From Chitinimonas koreensis (GTDB taxonomy: Bacteria; Pseudomonadota; Gammaproteobacteria; Burkholderiales; Chitinimonadaceae): a stretch of 64,000 nucleotides of DNA. Position 1 is the first letter of the stretch. Every line of letters starts with the position of its first letter. Below are positions 7,788 through 17,441 of the stretch, in pieces. A program made the translations under genes and the position numbers. The notes beneath the pieces are model-generated. The model had not been told where the DNA came from, ran no database searches, and worked only from the letters and a program-made list of their open reading frames with translations. The stretch spans positions 769,001-833,000 of the forward strand of contig NZ_CP060704.1 of NCBI RefSeq assembly GCF_014353015.1, written 5' to 3'.

Positions 7788-10379
7788 TTGAAATCCGCCT
7801 TCTGGAAAGCCGACTGGTTCGTCGGCCTGGTCGTCGTCGTCGTGTTCACCGTGGCGAGCCTCAGCACCAATCTGCTGGCCGCCCTGGAGCGCAAGGCCTA
7901 CGACACCGGCGCCGGCCTGACCCATCGTGCGCCGAGCGACCGCATCGCGGTGATCGGCGTCGACCAGCAGAGCCTCGACAACATCGGTCGCTGGCCTTGG
8001 TCGCGCGATGTCCACGCCCGCCTGATCGACAAGCTGGCGGCCGCCAAGCCCAAGGTGATCGCCAGCACGGTGCTGTTCACCGAGGCGCAGGAAGACAAGG
8101 GCGCGGGCTATATCAAGCAGCTGCTCGACCTCTACCGCAAGCAGCATGCCGCGGCGCCGGCCGCGGATGCGCCGGCCGAACCCGCCGCCGAAGGCGAGGC
8201 GGCCGCCGAGCCGCCGGCTCCGGCCCCGCGCGACCAGTTCGGCGCGCTGCTGGAGGACGCCGCCCGCAAGCTCGATTTCGACGCCCAGCTGGCCGCCAGC
8301 ATCGCCCGCGCCGGCAACGTGGTGGTGCCGATGCTGCTTGACCTGGGCGACCCGCAGGGCAACCCCGACCACGAGACGCCCGACTACGTGCGCCGCAACG
8401 AGGTGCAGGCGACCGGCGACCCGTCCGGCGGCCTGCCGCTGCCGACCCAGCGCATGGTGGCGCCGATCGAGCGCATCGGCGCCAAGGTGGCCGGCATCGG
8501 CCACCTGGTCACGCTGCCCGACGCGGCCGACGGCGTGGTGCGGTCCGAGGCGCTGGCGGTGCGCTACTACGACCAGCTCTATCCCTCGCTGGCGCTGCGC
8601 ATCGCGGCGCAGAGCCTGAACCTGCCGCCCAAGCAGGTCGCGGTGCAGTTCGGCGACAAGGTCGCGCTCGGCGGCCTGACGATCCGGTCCGACGCCGATT
8701 CGCTGATGCTGACCTACTACTACCCGGACCGCGACGGCAAGCTGGCCTTCCAGCCCGATTCCTTCTTCGACGTGCTGAACGACAAGGTGCCGGCCGACAA
8801 GTACCGCGACAAGATCGTGCTGATCGGGCCGGTCGCCCCCGGCCTCGGCACCTCCTTCACCACCCCGGTCGGCAGCGGCTACTCGCCGGTGATGATGCTG
8901 GCGCACAACGTCTCCAGCATCCTGCAGCAGGACTACTACAGCTCGCCGGGCTGGGCGCCGTGGCTGCAGCTCGCGCTGTCGCTGCTGGTCGCGGCCTACC
9001 TGATCGCGCTGCTGCCGCGGCTCAGCGCCGGCCAGGCGGCCAGCGTCACCGCGCTGCTGTTCGTGCTGCTGGTCGGCATCCAGTTCGGCTTCCTGGTCGG
9101 CAAGCTGCTGTGGCTGCAGCTGATGACGCCGGCGGCGCTGCTGCTGGTCGGCCACCTGGTGCTGACCACCAAGCGCTTCCTGGTCACCGAGCGCGGCAAG
9201 GAGGCGTCCGAGCTGTCGGCCGCCGAGTCGAACCGCATGCTGGGCCTGGCGTTCCAGGGCCAGGGCCAGCTGGACATGGCCTTCGACAAGTTCCGCAAGG
9301 TGCCGATGGACGACACCATGATGGACACGCTGTACAACCTGGCGCTCGATTTCGAGCGCAAGCGCCAGTTCAACAAGGCCGAGTCGGTCTATCGCCACAT
9401 GGCCGGCCACAACCCCAAGTTCAAGGATCTCGAGCAGAAGCTGAGCCGAGCCAAGCAGATGGCCGAGACGGTGATCCTCGGCGGCGGCGGCAACCGCGGC
9501 AACGCCAGCACGCTGATCCTCGACGGCGGCGCGGTTGAGAAGCCGATGCTGGGCCGCTACCAGGTCGAGAAGGAGCTGGGCAAGGGCGCCATGGGCGTGG
9601 TCTATCTGGGCCGCGATCCGAAGATCGGCCGCGTGGTGGCGATCAAGACCATGGCGCTGAGCCAGGAATTCGAGGCCGACGAGCTCGAGGAGGCGCGTAC
9701 CCGCTTCTTCCGCGAGGCCGAGACGGCCGGCCGCCTCAACCATCCGAACATCGTCACCATCTACGACGCCGGCGAGGAGCACGACCTGGCCTATATCGCG
9801 ATGGAATTCCTCAAGGGCAAGGACCTGGCGCCGCACACCAAGCCGGGCCAGCTCTTGCCGGTGATGGAAGTGATGCACATCGCGGTGCAGACCGCCGAGG
9901 CGCTCGACTACGCGCACCGCCAGCACGTCGCCCACCGCGACATCAAGCCGGCCAACATCATGTACGAGCACGACAGCAAGGTGGTCAAGGTCACCGACTT
10001 CGGCATCGCGCGCATCACCGATTCGAGCAAGACCAAGACCGGCATGGTGCTGGGCACGCCGAGCTACATGTCGCCCGAGCAGTTGAGCGGCAAGAAGATC
10101 GACGGCCGTTCCGACCTGTTCAGCCTCGGCGTGATGCTGTACCAGATGAGCGTGGGCATGCTGCCCTTCCAGGGCGAGTCGATGGCCGAGCTGATGTACC
10201 GCATCGCCAACGAGCCCTACCGCAATCCGAAGGAACTGAACCCGAACCTGCCCGACGCGCTGGTGGCGGTCATCGACAAGGCGCTGAAGAAGAACGCCGA
10301 CGAACGCTTCCAGACCGGCCAGGAATTCGCCGACGCGATCCGGCAGGCCGCCGCCACGGTGAAAGGTCGGACCGCATGA
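7788..10379 (+). CDS. CHASE2-domain transmembrane serine/threonine protein kinase
   Basis: An 863-residue protein with a TTG start, supported by GGGAGAG seven bases upstream. Order: a membrane helix (about 12-32), a CHASE2 extracytoplasmic sensor (about 35-390, with RIAVIGVDQQSLDNIGRWPW), a cluster of hydrophobic helices (about 390-460), a short TPR-like linker, and a Hanks-type kinase domain from about residue 587. Kinase motifs are complete: GKGAMG glycine loop, VAIK lysine, HRD at 716-718 followed by IKPAN, DFG at 737-739, GTPSYMSPEQ. It should phosphorylate Ser/Thr in response to a periplasmic signal. Its start codon opens a tightly packed run that continues with its likely phosphatase and FHA reader. 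Confidence 0.93.
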   Translation: MKSAFWKADWFVGLVVVVVFTVASLSTNLLAALERKAYDTGAGLTHRAPSDRIAVIGVDQQSLDNIGRWPWSRDVHARLIDKLAAAKPKVIASTVLFTEAQEDKGAGYIKQLLDLYRKQHAAAPAADAPAEPAAEGEAAAEPPAPAPRDQFGALLEDAARKLDFDAQLAASIARAGNVVVPMLLDLGDPQGNPDHETPDYVRRNEVQATGDPSGGLPLPTQRMVAPIERIGAKVAGIGHLVTLPDAADGVVRSEALAVRYYDQLYPSLALRIAAQSLNLPPKQVAVQFGDKVALGGLTIRSDADSLMLTYYYPDRDGKLAFQPDSFFDVLNDKVPADKYRDKIVLIGPVAPGLGTSFTTPVGSGYSPVMMLAHNVSSILQQDYYSSPGWAPWLQLALSLLVAAYLIALLPRLSAGQAASVTALLFVLLVGIQFGFLVGKLLWLQLMTPAALLLVGHLVLTTKRFLVTERGKEASELSAAESNRMLGLAFQGQGQLDMAFDKFRKVPMDDTMMDTLYNLALDFERKRQFNKAESVYRHMAGHNPKFKDLEQKLSRAKQMAETVILGGGGNRGNASTLILDGGAVEKPMLGRYQVEKELGKGAMGVVYLGRDPKIGRVVAIKTMALSQEFEADELEEARTRFFREAETAGRLNHPNIVTIYDAGEEHDLAYIAMEFLKGKDLAPHTKPGQLLPVMEVMHIAVQTAEALDYAHRQHVAHRDIKPANIMYEHDSKVVKVTDFGIARITDSSKTKTGMVLGTPSYMSPEQLSGKKIDGRSDLFSLGVMLYQMSVGMLPFQGESMAELMYRIANEPYRNPKELNPNLPDALVAVIDKALKKNADERFQTGQEFADAIRQAAATVKGRTA

Positions 10380-11206
10380 AGACCCTCGCCCACGCGCTCG
10401 AGATCCACGGCCTGACCGATGCCGGCATGGTGCGCGGCCACAACGAGGACGCCATCGCCTACGACGCCGATGCCGGCCTGGCCATCCTGGCCGACGGCAT
10501 GGGCGGCTACAACGCCGGCGAAGTCGCCAGCGGCATCGCCACCACGCTGCTGAGCCAGAGCATCAAGGCCGCGATCGAGGTGGTCGCGCCGCACCTGCCC
10601 GAGTCGATGAGCGGCAAGCCGGCCGCCCACCGCATCCTGCGGCTGGAGATCGAGAAGGCCAATCTCGCGATCTTCCAGACCGCCCAGAGCCAGCCGCAGT
10701 GCGCCGGCATGGGCACCACGCTGGTCACCGCGCTGTTCTACGACAACCGCCTCACGGTCGCCCACGTCGGCGATTCGCGGCTGTACCGGCTGCGCCAGGG
10801 CGAACTCGTCGCGCTGACGCGCGACCATTCGCTCCTGCAGGAACAGCTCGACGGTGGCCTGATCACGCCCGAGGAAGCCAAGCGCTCCCAGAACAAGAAC
10901 CTGGTCACCCGCGCGGTCGGCATCGACCCGCAGCTGGACCCGGAACTGAACGATCACGAGGTGCAGGTCGGCGATCTCTACCTGATCTGTTCGGACGGGC
11001 TGAACGACATGGTCGACGACGAGGACATCGCGCTGGTGCTGACCACGCTGACCGGCAATCTGCCGCTCGCCGCCGAGCAATTGATACAGATGGCCAACGA
11101 CAATGGCGGACGCGACAATGTCTCCGTCATACTGATCCGGGTCAACCGCGACTTCGCAGCCGTCCGCAGCTTGTGGAGCAAGCTGTTCGGCTGGCTCGGC
11201 CGCTGA
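10376..11206 (+). CDS. PP2C-family serine/threonine protein phosphatase
   Basis: A 276-residue protein whose ATG overlaps the kinase stop (ATGA), indicating translational coupling. The PP2C metal-binding motifs are intact: RGHNEDA, ADGMGGYNAGEVAS, VAHVGDSRLYR, SDGLND and GGRDNVSVI. No membrane segment or signal peptide is present, so it acts in the cytoplasm. It most likely reverses the action of the kinase encoded just upstream, as in other bacterial kinase/PP2C pairs. Confidence 0.95.
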   Translation: MKTLAHALEIHGLTDAGMVRGHNEDAIAYDADAGLAILADGMGGYNAGEVASGIATTLLSQSIKAAIEVVAPHLPESMSGKPAAHRILRLEIEKANLAIFQTAQSQPQCAGMGTTLVTALFYDNRLTVAHVGDSRLYRLRQGELVALTRDHSLLQEQLDGGLITPEEAKRSQNKNLVTRAVGIDPQLDPELNDHEVQVGDLYLICSDGLNDMVDDEDIALVLTTLTGNLPLAAEQLIQMANDNGGRDNVSVILIRVNRDFAAVRSLWSKLFGWLGR

Positions 11207-11227
11207 ATAATTCGAGGACATACACCG

Positions 11228-11964
11228 ATGGCAAAACTGATTCTGAGTCTGGACGGCATGGTGCTGCGCGACTTCAAGCTCGACCGCAGCGAAGTGAAGA
11301 TCGGGCGCAAGCCGCACAACGACCTGCAGATCGACAACCTGGCGGTCTCGGGCGAGCACGCGCTGGTGGCCGTGATCGGCGGCGACGCCTTCATCGAGGA
11401 TCTCGACAGCACCAACGGCACGCTGGTCAACGGCCAGCCGGTCAAGCGCCAGCTGCTCAACGACGCCGACGTGATCGAGATCGGCAAGTACAAGCTCAAG
11501 TACCTGAGCGAGGCGCCGAGCAAGGCGGCGCCGGGCGCCGAGGATTTCGAGAAGACCATGGTGATCCGGCCCGGCGCGCTCAAGCAGGCCGCGCCGTCCC
11601 CGCGCCGGCCCCGGCACCGGCGCCCGCGCCGATGTCGTTCCAGGCCGGCGACACGGTGATCGAGCTGCCGCCGTCGCAGCCCAAGCCGGCGCCTGCGGCC
11701 GAGCGCGCCGCCGCGATCAAGGTGCTCAACGGCGCCAACGCCGGCAAGTCGCTCGACCTGGTCAAGAACCTGACCTCGATCGGCAAGCCGGGCGTGCAGG
11801 TCGCCATCATCACCAAGCGGCCCACCGGCTACTTCATCACCCATGTCGAAGGCCCGAGCCGGCCGCTGGTCAACGGCCAGCAGATCGGGGTGCAGGCCGA
11901 GGAGCTCAAGTCGCACGACGTGATCGAGCTCGCCGGCGTGCAGATGGAATTCTTCTACAAGTGA
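11228..11964 (+). CDS. FHA-domain protein, apparently frameshifted in its Pro/Ala linker
   Basis: The first frame encodes a complete FHA domain (VKIGRKPHNDLQIDN, GEHA, DSTNGTLVNG) that binds phosphothreonine peptides. At about 11596 the frame breaks: it runs into Arg/Pro-rich nonsense and stops at 11659. The -1 frame continues sensibly as VPAPAPAPAPAPMSFQAGD and then a second FHA-like domain ending in VQMEFFYK at 11964. One missing base would restore a 245-residue two-domain protein. It lies between the phosphatase and the cyclase and is the expected phospho-reader. Real mutation and sequence error are both possible, and the linker is a GC repeat. Confidence 0.8.
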
Positions 11965-12003
11965 GCCACAAGGCCGCGGCCACCGGCCGCGGGTGCCCAA
12001 TCT

Positions 12004-14229
12004 ATGAAGACGTTGCGCAAGTACTGGCTGCAGCTGCTGCTCAGCTTCCTGGTGGTCGCCTACCTGGTCGGCTACGCCGCCCTCGCCTGGCGGCCGCGGG
12101 CGCTCGAGCACCTCGACCTGTGGCTGTACGACGCCCGGGTGATGCTGACCATGCCCGATACGGTCGACCCGCGCATCGTCATCGTCGACCTCGACGAGAA
12201 GAGCCTGGCCGAGGTCGGCCGCTGGCCGTGGTCGCGCGAGGTGGTGGCGCGGCTGGTCGACCGGCTGACCGGCGAATACAAGGCGGCCGCGGTCGGCTTC
12301 GACATCGTGTTCGCCGAGAAGGACGACAGCTCAGGCCTGCCGGTGCTGCGGCGGCTGGCGCAGACCGAGTTCCGCGACGACGCCAACTTCCAGGCCAAGC
12401 TCGAAGGCCTGGCCGGCCGGCTCGACTACGACAGCGTGTTCGCCGCCAGCCTGAAGGGCCGGCCGGTGGTGATGGGCTACTACTTCAGCTTCGAGGAGCA
12501 CGCGCCGGCCGCCGGCATGCTGCCGCAGCCGGTGCTGCCGGCCGGCATGTTCAAGGGCCGCAACGTGCTGCCGATCCGCGCCTCGGGCTACGGCGCCAAC
12601 CTGCCGGTGCTGATGCAGTCGGCCACGCTGGCCGGCCACTTCAACCCGCTGCCCGATACCGACGGCGTGACGCGCCGGGTGGCGATGCTGGTCGAGCACG
12701 ACGGCAAGTACTACGAATCGCTGTCGCTGGCGATGGTGCGGACCTTCCTCACCTTCCCCAAGATCGAGCCGATCTACGGCGAATCGCCGCTGAAGTCCTA
12801 CCAGCCGCTCGAAGGCCTCAAGGTCGGCCCGCTGCGGGTACCGGTCGACGAGAGCGTGCGGGCGCTGGTGCCCTACCGCGGCGGCGCGCGCAGCTTCCGC
12901 TACGTGTCGGCCACCGACGTGCTCAACGGCCGCGTGGCGCCGGCCGAGCTGGCCGGCCGCATGGTGCTGGTCGGCACTACCGCGCCGGGCCTGCTCGACT
13001 TGCGGGTGGCGCCGGTCGGCGCGGTCTACCCCGGGGTCGAGGTCCACGCCAACCTGATCGCCGGCATGATGGACAACGCGCTGCCCTCGCAGCCCGACTA
13101 CCTGCGCGGCGCCGAGATCCTGCTGCTGCTGGCGATCGGCGGCGGGCTGATGTTCGCGCTGGTTCGGCTCAACCCGATGCCGGGCACGCTGGTGACGGTG
13201 GCGCTGGCATTGCTGGTCACCGCCGGCGATTTCGTGCTGTGGAAATACGCCCAGCTGGCGCTGCCGCTGGCGGCCACGCTGATGGCCATCGTGCTGCTGT
13301 ACGCGATCTCGATGGCCTACGGCTACTTCTTCGAATCGCGCAACAAGAAGCAGATGGCCAGCCTGTTCGGCCAGTACGTGCCGCCCGAGCTGGTCGAGAA
13401 GATGAGCGAGGAGCCGGAGAAGTACTCGATGGACGGCCAGAGCCGCGAGCTCACCGTGCTGTTCTCCGACGTGCGCAGCTTCACCACCATCTCCGAGAGC
13501 ATGGAGCCCAAGGAGCTGACGCGCTTCATGAACGAGTTCCTGACCGCGCTCTCGGACGTGATCCGCACCCGTTACCTCGGCACCATCGACAAGTACATGG
13601 GTGACTGCGTGATGGCCTTCTGGGGCGCGCCGATCCACGATCCGGACCACGCGCGCAACGCGGTGCTGGCCGGCCTCGACATGCAGCGCGCGATGGCGGC
13701 GCTGGGGCCGACCATGAAGGAACGCGGCTGGCCCGAGATCCATATCGGCGTCGGCGTGAATACCGGCCGCATGACGGTCGGCGACATGGGCTCGCAGATC
13801 CGCAAGGCCTACACCGTGATGGGCGACGCGGTGAACCTCGCCTCCCGGCTCGAAGGCATCACCAAGCAGTACGGCGTCGGCATGATCGTCGGCGAGCAGA
13901 CGCGCGATGCGGTCAAGGAAGGCATCGTGTTCCGCGAGCTCGACCGGGTGCGCGTCAAGGGCAAGGACGAACCGGTCACCATCTACGAACCGATCGGCGC
14001 GGTGGAGGTGGTCGAGAAGGCGCAGAAGAGCGACATCGACGTGTTCCACAAGGTGCTCAAGCTCTATCGGGCGCAGGACTGGGACATGGCCGAGCTGCAG
14101 CTGATCAACCTGCGCAACCGCCAGCCCGACTGCAAGCTGTACCAGCTCTACCTCGACCGCATCGCCGCATTCCGCCAGACGCCGCCGCCGGCCGACTGGG
14201 ACGGCGTCTACGCGTTCGATACCAAATAA
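12004..14229 (+). CDS. CHASE2-domain transmembrane adenylate cyclase (class III)
   Basis: A 741-residue protein: an N-terminal membrane helix, a CHASE2 sensor (DPRIVIVDLDEKSLAEVGRW onward), about three membrane helices near 370-440, then a class III cyclase domain. The metal-binding aspartates are Asp489 (FSDVRSF) and Asp534 (GDCVMAF). Lys530 and the Thr in 'YTVMGDAVN' are the pair typical of ATP-specific cyclases, so cAMP is the predicted product. The sensor resembles that of the kinase four genes upstream. A cyclic-nucleotide phosphodiesterase follows at once, so synthesis and breakdown are encoded together. Confidence 0.94.
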   Translation: MKTLRKYWLQLLLSFLVVAYLVGYAALAWRPRALEHLDLWLYDARVMLTMPDTVDPRIVIVDLDEKSLAEVGRWPWSREVVARLVDRLTGEYKAAAVGFDIVFAEKDDSSGLPVLRRLAQTEFRDDANFQAKLEGLAGRLDYDSVFAASLKGRPVVMGYYFSFEEHAPAAGMLPQPVLPAGMFKGRNVLPIRASGYGANLPVLMQSATLAGHFNPLPDTDGVTRRVAMLVEHDGKYYESLSLAMVRTFLTFPKIEPIYGESPLKSYQPLEGLKVGPLRVPVDESVRALVPYRGGARSFRYVSATDVLNGRVAPAELAGRMVLVGTTAPGLLDLRVAPVGAVYPGVEVHANLIAGMMDNALPSQPDYLRGAEILLLLAIGGGLMFALVRLNPMPGTLVTVALALLVTAGDFVLWKYAQLALPLAATLMAIVLLYAISMAYGYFFESRNKKQMASLFGQYVPPELVEKMSEEPEKYSMDGQSRELTVLFSDVRSFTTISESMEPKELTRFMNEFLTALSDVIRTRYLGTIDKYMGDCVMAFWGAPIHDPDHARNAVLAGLDMQRAMAALGPTMKERGWPEIHIGVGVNTGRMTVGDMGSQIRKAYTVMGDAVNLASRLEGITKQYGVGMIVGEQTRDAVKEGIVFRELDRVRVKGKDEPVTIYEPIGAVEVVEKAQKSDIDVFHKVLKLYRAQDWDMAELQLINLRNRQPDCKLYQLYLDRIAAFRQTPPPADWDGVYAFDTK

Positions 14230-14257
14230 GACCGGAACGGACGGGCAGGGGACAATC

Positions 14258-15025
14258 ATGCGGCTCAAGGTGCTCGGATGCAGTGGCGGGATCGGCGGCG
14301 GGATGCGCACGACCTCCTTCCTGGCCGGCCGGCATACCCTGATCGACGCCGGTACCGGGGTCGGCGATCTGTCGGTGGCCGAGCTCAGCCAGATCGACCA
14401 CCTGTTCCTCACCCATGCGCATCTGGATCACATCCTGATGCTGCCGCTGCTGGTCGACACCGTCGGCGCGATGCGCGACAAGCCGCTCAACGTCTACGCC
14501 AGCAGCGCCACGCTCGACATCCTTTCCACCCACGTGTTCAACTGGCGCGTCTGGCCGGACTTCCGCGAGATCCCGAACAAGGCGGCGCCTTTCGTGCGCT
14601 TCGTGCCGTTCGAACTCGGCGAGTCCTTCCAGGTCGAGCCGGAGCTGACCATCACCGTGCTGCCGGCGCTGCACACCGTGCCGGCGGTCGGCTACCGGCT
14701 CGACTCGGGCCGCCACAGCGTGGTGTTCACCGGCGATACCACGGTCAACGACGCGTTCTGGCCGGTGGTCAACGAGGTCGACAACCTCAAGGCGCTGATC
14801 ATCGAGACTGCTTTCTGCAACCGCGAACGCGCACTGGCCGAGGCCTCGCGCCACCTCTGCCCGGCCATGCTGGCCGAGGAGCTGGCGCGGCTCACCCGGC
14901 CGGCCGAGATCTACATCACGCACCTGAAGCCGGGCGAGATCGAGCTGACCATGCAGGAGATCGGCGAGGACGCCGCCGCCTTCCGGCCCCGGATGCTCAA
15001 GAACGGCCAGACCATCGAATTCTGA
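14258..15025 (+). CDS. Class II 3',5'-cyclic-nucleotide phosphodiesterase (metallo-beta-lactamase fold)
   Basis: A 255-residue cytoplasmic protein with the zinc-binding signature THAHLDH (His53, His55, Asp57, His58), which fits the class II cyclic-nucleotide phosphodiesterase pattern HxHLDH. Later metal ligands include LPALHT and FTGDTT. It follows the adenylate cyclase by 28 bases and most likely hydrolyses cAMP to AMP. A generic MBL-fold hydrolase is the alternative, but the neighbour makes the cAMP role strong. Confidence 0.85.
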   Translation: MRLKVLGCSGGIGGGMRTTSFLAGRHTLIDAGTGVGDLSVAELSQIDHLFLTHAHLDHILMLPLLVDTVGAMRDKPLNVYASSATLDILSTHVFNWRVWPDFREIPNKAAPFVRFVPFELGESFQVEPELTITVLPALHTVPAVGYRLDSGRHSVVFTGDTTVNDAFWPVVNEVDNLKALIIETAFCNRERALAEASRHLCPAMLAEELARLTRPAEIYITHLKPGEIELTMQEIGEDAAAFRPRMLKNGQTIEF

Positions 15026-15057
15026 TCGCGTCACATATTCCTTCGATCGCGTAAGTC

Positions 15058-17412
15058 ATGAACCAGCCCGCCGCACCCGAACTCAGCATCGAACTGCAGC
15101 TCATCCGCGACCTGCAGGCGGTGACCAACAAGATCCACGCGACCACCAACGTCGACGAGATCATGCTCGAGGTGAGCCAGCCGATCTGCGAGCTGTTCAA
15201 CGCCGACCGGCTGACCATCTACGTGGTCAACGAGGAAAAGAACGCGATCGTCTCCAAGGTCAAGACCGGGCTCAATTCGTTCAAGGACCTCAAGCTGCCG
15301 ATCTCGGAGCAGAGCGTGGCCGGCTACGTGGCGATGAGCGCCTCGCTGGTCAACGTCAAGGACGTCTACGATCAGGCCGAACTCAAGGCCATCCACCCGC
15401 AGCTGAGCTTTCTGCAGGAAGTCGACAAGCGCACCGGCTACCGCACGCGCCAGATGATGGTGGCGCCGATCGTCGAGGAGAAGAGCGGCGAGCTGATCGG
15501 GGTGGTGCAGCTGATCAACAACCGCGCCAGCCGGCCGTTCCCGGCGCTGGCCGAGAAGGGCGTGCAGGAGCTGTGCAAGACGCTGGCGATCGCGCTCAAG
15601 CAGCGCCGGCCGGGCGGCCCCTTCATCGCCAAGTCGCGCTACGACTACCTGGTCAGCGACGGCCTCCTGTCGGCGACCGAGCTGGAGCAGGCGATCCGCG
15701 GCGCGCGCGAGCACGGCCTCGACGTCGAGGAGATCCTGGCGCGCGATTTCCAGGTGACCCAGACCCAGCTCGGCGCCGCGCTGGCGCGCTTCTTCAACCT
15801 CGAGCACGAGCCGTTCAAGCCCGACCGCGTCAAGCCGATGGACCTGCTGCGCACCATCAAGCGCGATTTCGCCGAGGCGACGCAGTGGCTGCCGGTCGAG
15901 GAGGGCCGCGAAGGCCTGGTGGTGGTCGCCACCGATCCCGAGCGCGTGCGCAGCAGCGGCATGGCCATCCAGGTGTTCCCCGGCAAGAAGCTGATCTACC
16001 GCGTCTGCACGCTGCGCGAATTCCGCCAGACGCTGGAGCTGTTCTTCGGTTCGGACGGCAGCGACGGCAGCTCGATCGGCGACCTCCTGTCGAGCATGGG
16101 CGAGGACGACGACGAGGACGGCGGCGTCAGCAGCGAGGCGATCTCGCTGGCGCAGGACAACGAGCTGGTGAAGCTGGTCAACAAGGTGATCGTCGACGCC
16201 TACCACCAGGGCGCTTCCGACATCCATATCGAGCCGTTCCCCGGCAAGGCCAAGACCGAGATCCGCTTCCGCAAGGACGGCTCGCTGCAGCCCTACATCG
16301 AGGTGCCGGCGGCCTACCGCGACCCGATCGTGACGCGGCTCAAGATCATGTGCGACCTCGACATCTCCGAGCGCCGCAAGCCGCAGGACGGCAAGATCAA
16401 GTTCAAGAAGTACGGCCCGCTCGACATCGAGCTGCGGGTCGCCACCGTGCCCACCGCCGGCGGCATGGAAGACGTGGTGATGCGGATCCTGGCCTCGGGC
16501 GAGCCGATCCCGCTCGACAAGATGGGCTTTTCCAAGCGCAACGAGGCCAACCTCAAGAAGGTGATCTCCAAGCCCTACGGCCTGTTCTTCGTCTGCGGTC
16601 CGACCGGCTCGGGCAAGACCACCACGCTGCACTCGGTGCTCAAGCACCTGAACACGCCCGAGACCAAGATCTGGACCGCCGAGGACCCGGTCGAAATCAC
16701 CCAGAAGGGCCTGCGCCAGGTGCAGATGAACCCCAAGGCCGGGCTCAACTTCGCCACCGCCATGAAGGCCTTCCTGCGCGCCGACCCGGACGTGATCATG
16801 GTCGGCGAGATGCGCGACAAGGAAACCACCTCGACCGGCATCGAGGCCTCGCTGACCGGTCACCTGGTGCTGGCCACGCTGCACACCAACTCGGCGCCCG
16901 AGTCGATCATCCGCCTGCTCGACATGGGCATGGATCCGTTCAACTTCGCCGACGCGCTGCTGGGCATCCTGGCGCAGCGGCTGGCCAAGCGGCTGTGCGC
17001 CAAGTGCAAGCAGGCCTACCAGCCCGAGGAGGCCGAGCTCGACGCGATCGTGCACGAATACGCCGAGGAGCTGAAGAACACCGCCAGCTGGGCGCGCGAC
17101 CCGGCCTCGGCGCAGAAGGCGCTGCTCGACGAATGGCGGCGCGATTTCGCCAAGGATGGCAAGTTCACGCTGTACAAGCCGGTCGGTTGCGAGACCTGCG
17201 GCGGCACCGGCTACAAGGGCCGGGTCGGCCTGCACGAGCTCCTGGTCGGCACCGATCCGGTCAAGAAGGCGATCCAGGGCCATGCGCGGGTGGCCGAACT
17301 GTTCGCCATCGCGCTCGACGAAGACATGCGCACGCTCAAGCAGGACGGCATCGAGAAGGTGCTGCTGGGCATCACCGACCTGCATCAGGTGCGGGCCGTA
17401 TGTATCAAGTAG
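15058..17412 (+). CDS. GAF-domain GspE/PilB-type secretion ATPase
   Basis: A 784-residue fusion: an N-terminal GAF domain (about 20-185), a GspE N-terminal domain (about 195-320) and a GspE/PilB hexameric ATPase. Walker A is GPTGSGKT at 514-521; the Walker B region carries DVIMVGEMRD and a following LATLHTNSA. A zinc motif pairs Cys647/Cys650 (CAKC) with Cys711/Cys714 (CETC). Type II secretion and type IV pilus ATPases normally lack GAF, so the motor seems to be under small-molecule control. No other secretion or pilus assembly gene adjoins it. Confidence 0.92.
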   Translation: MNQPAAPELSIELQLIRDLQAVTNKIHATTNVDEIMLEVSQPICELFNADRLTIYVVNEEKNAIVSKVKTGLNSFKDLKLPISEQSVAGYVAMSASLVNVKDVYDQAELKAIHPQLSFLQEVDKRTGYRTRQMMVAPIVEEKSGELIGVVQLINNRASRPFPALAEKGVQELCKTLAIALKQRRPGGPFIAKSRYDYLVSDGLLSATELEQAIRGAREHGLDVEEILARDFQVTQTQLGAALARFFNLEHEPFKPDRVKPMDLLRTIKRDFAEATQWLPVEEGREGLVVVATDPERVRSSGMAIQVFPGKKLIYRVCTLREFRQTLELFFGSDGSDGSSIGDLLSSMGEDDDEDGGVSSEAISLAQDNELVKLVNKVIVDAYHQGASDIHIEPFPGKAKTEIRFRKDGSLQPYIEVPAAYRDPIVTRLKIMCDLDISERRKPQDGKIKFKKYGPLDIELRVATVPTAGGMEDVVMRILASGEPIPLDKMGFSKRNEANLKKVISKPYGLFFVCGPTGSGKTTTLHSVLKHLNTPETKIWTAEDPVEITQKGLRQVQMNPKAGLNFATAMKAFLRADPDVIMVGEMRDKETTSTGIEASLTGHLVLATLHTNSAPESIIRLLDMGMDPFNFADALLGILAQRLAKRLCAKCKQAYQPEEAELDAIVHEYAEELKNTASWARDPASAQKALLDEWRRDFAKDGKFTLYKPVGCETCGGTGYKGRVGLHELLVGTDPVKKAIQGHARVAELFAIALDEDMRTLKQDGIEKVLLGITDLHQVRAVCIK

Positions 17413-17441
17413 GCCAGCCGGGGACGGAGGGCAGGGACGCC

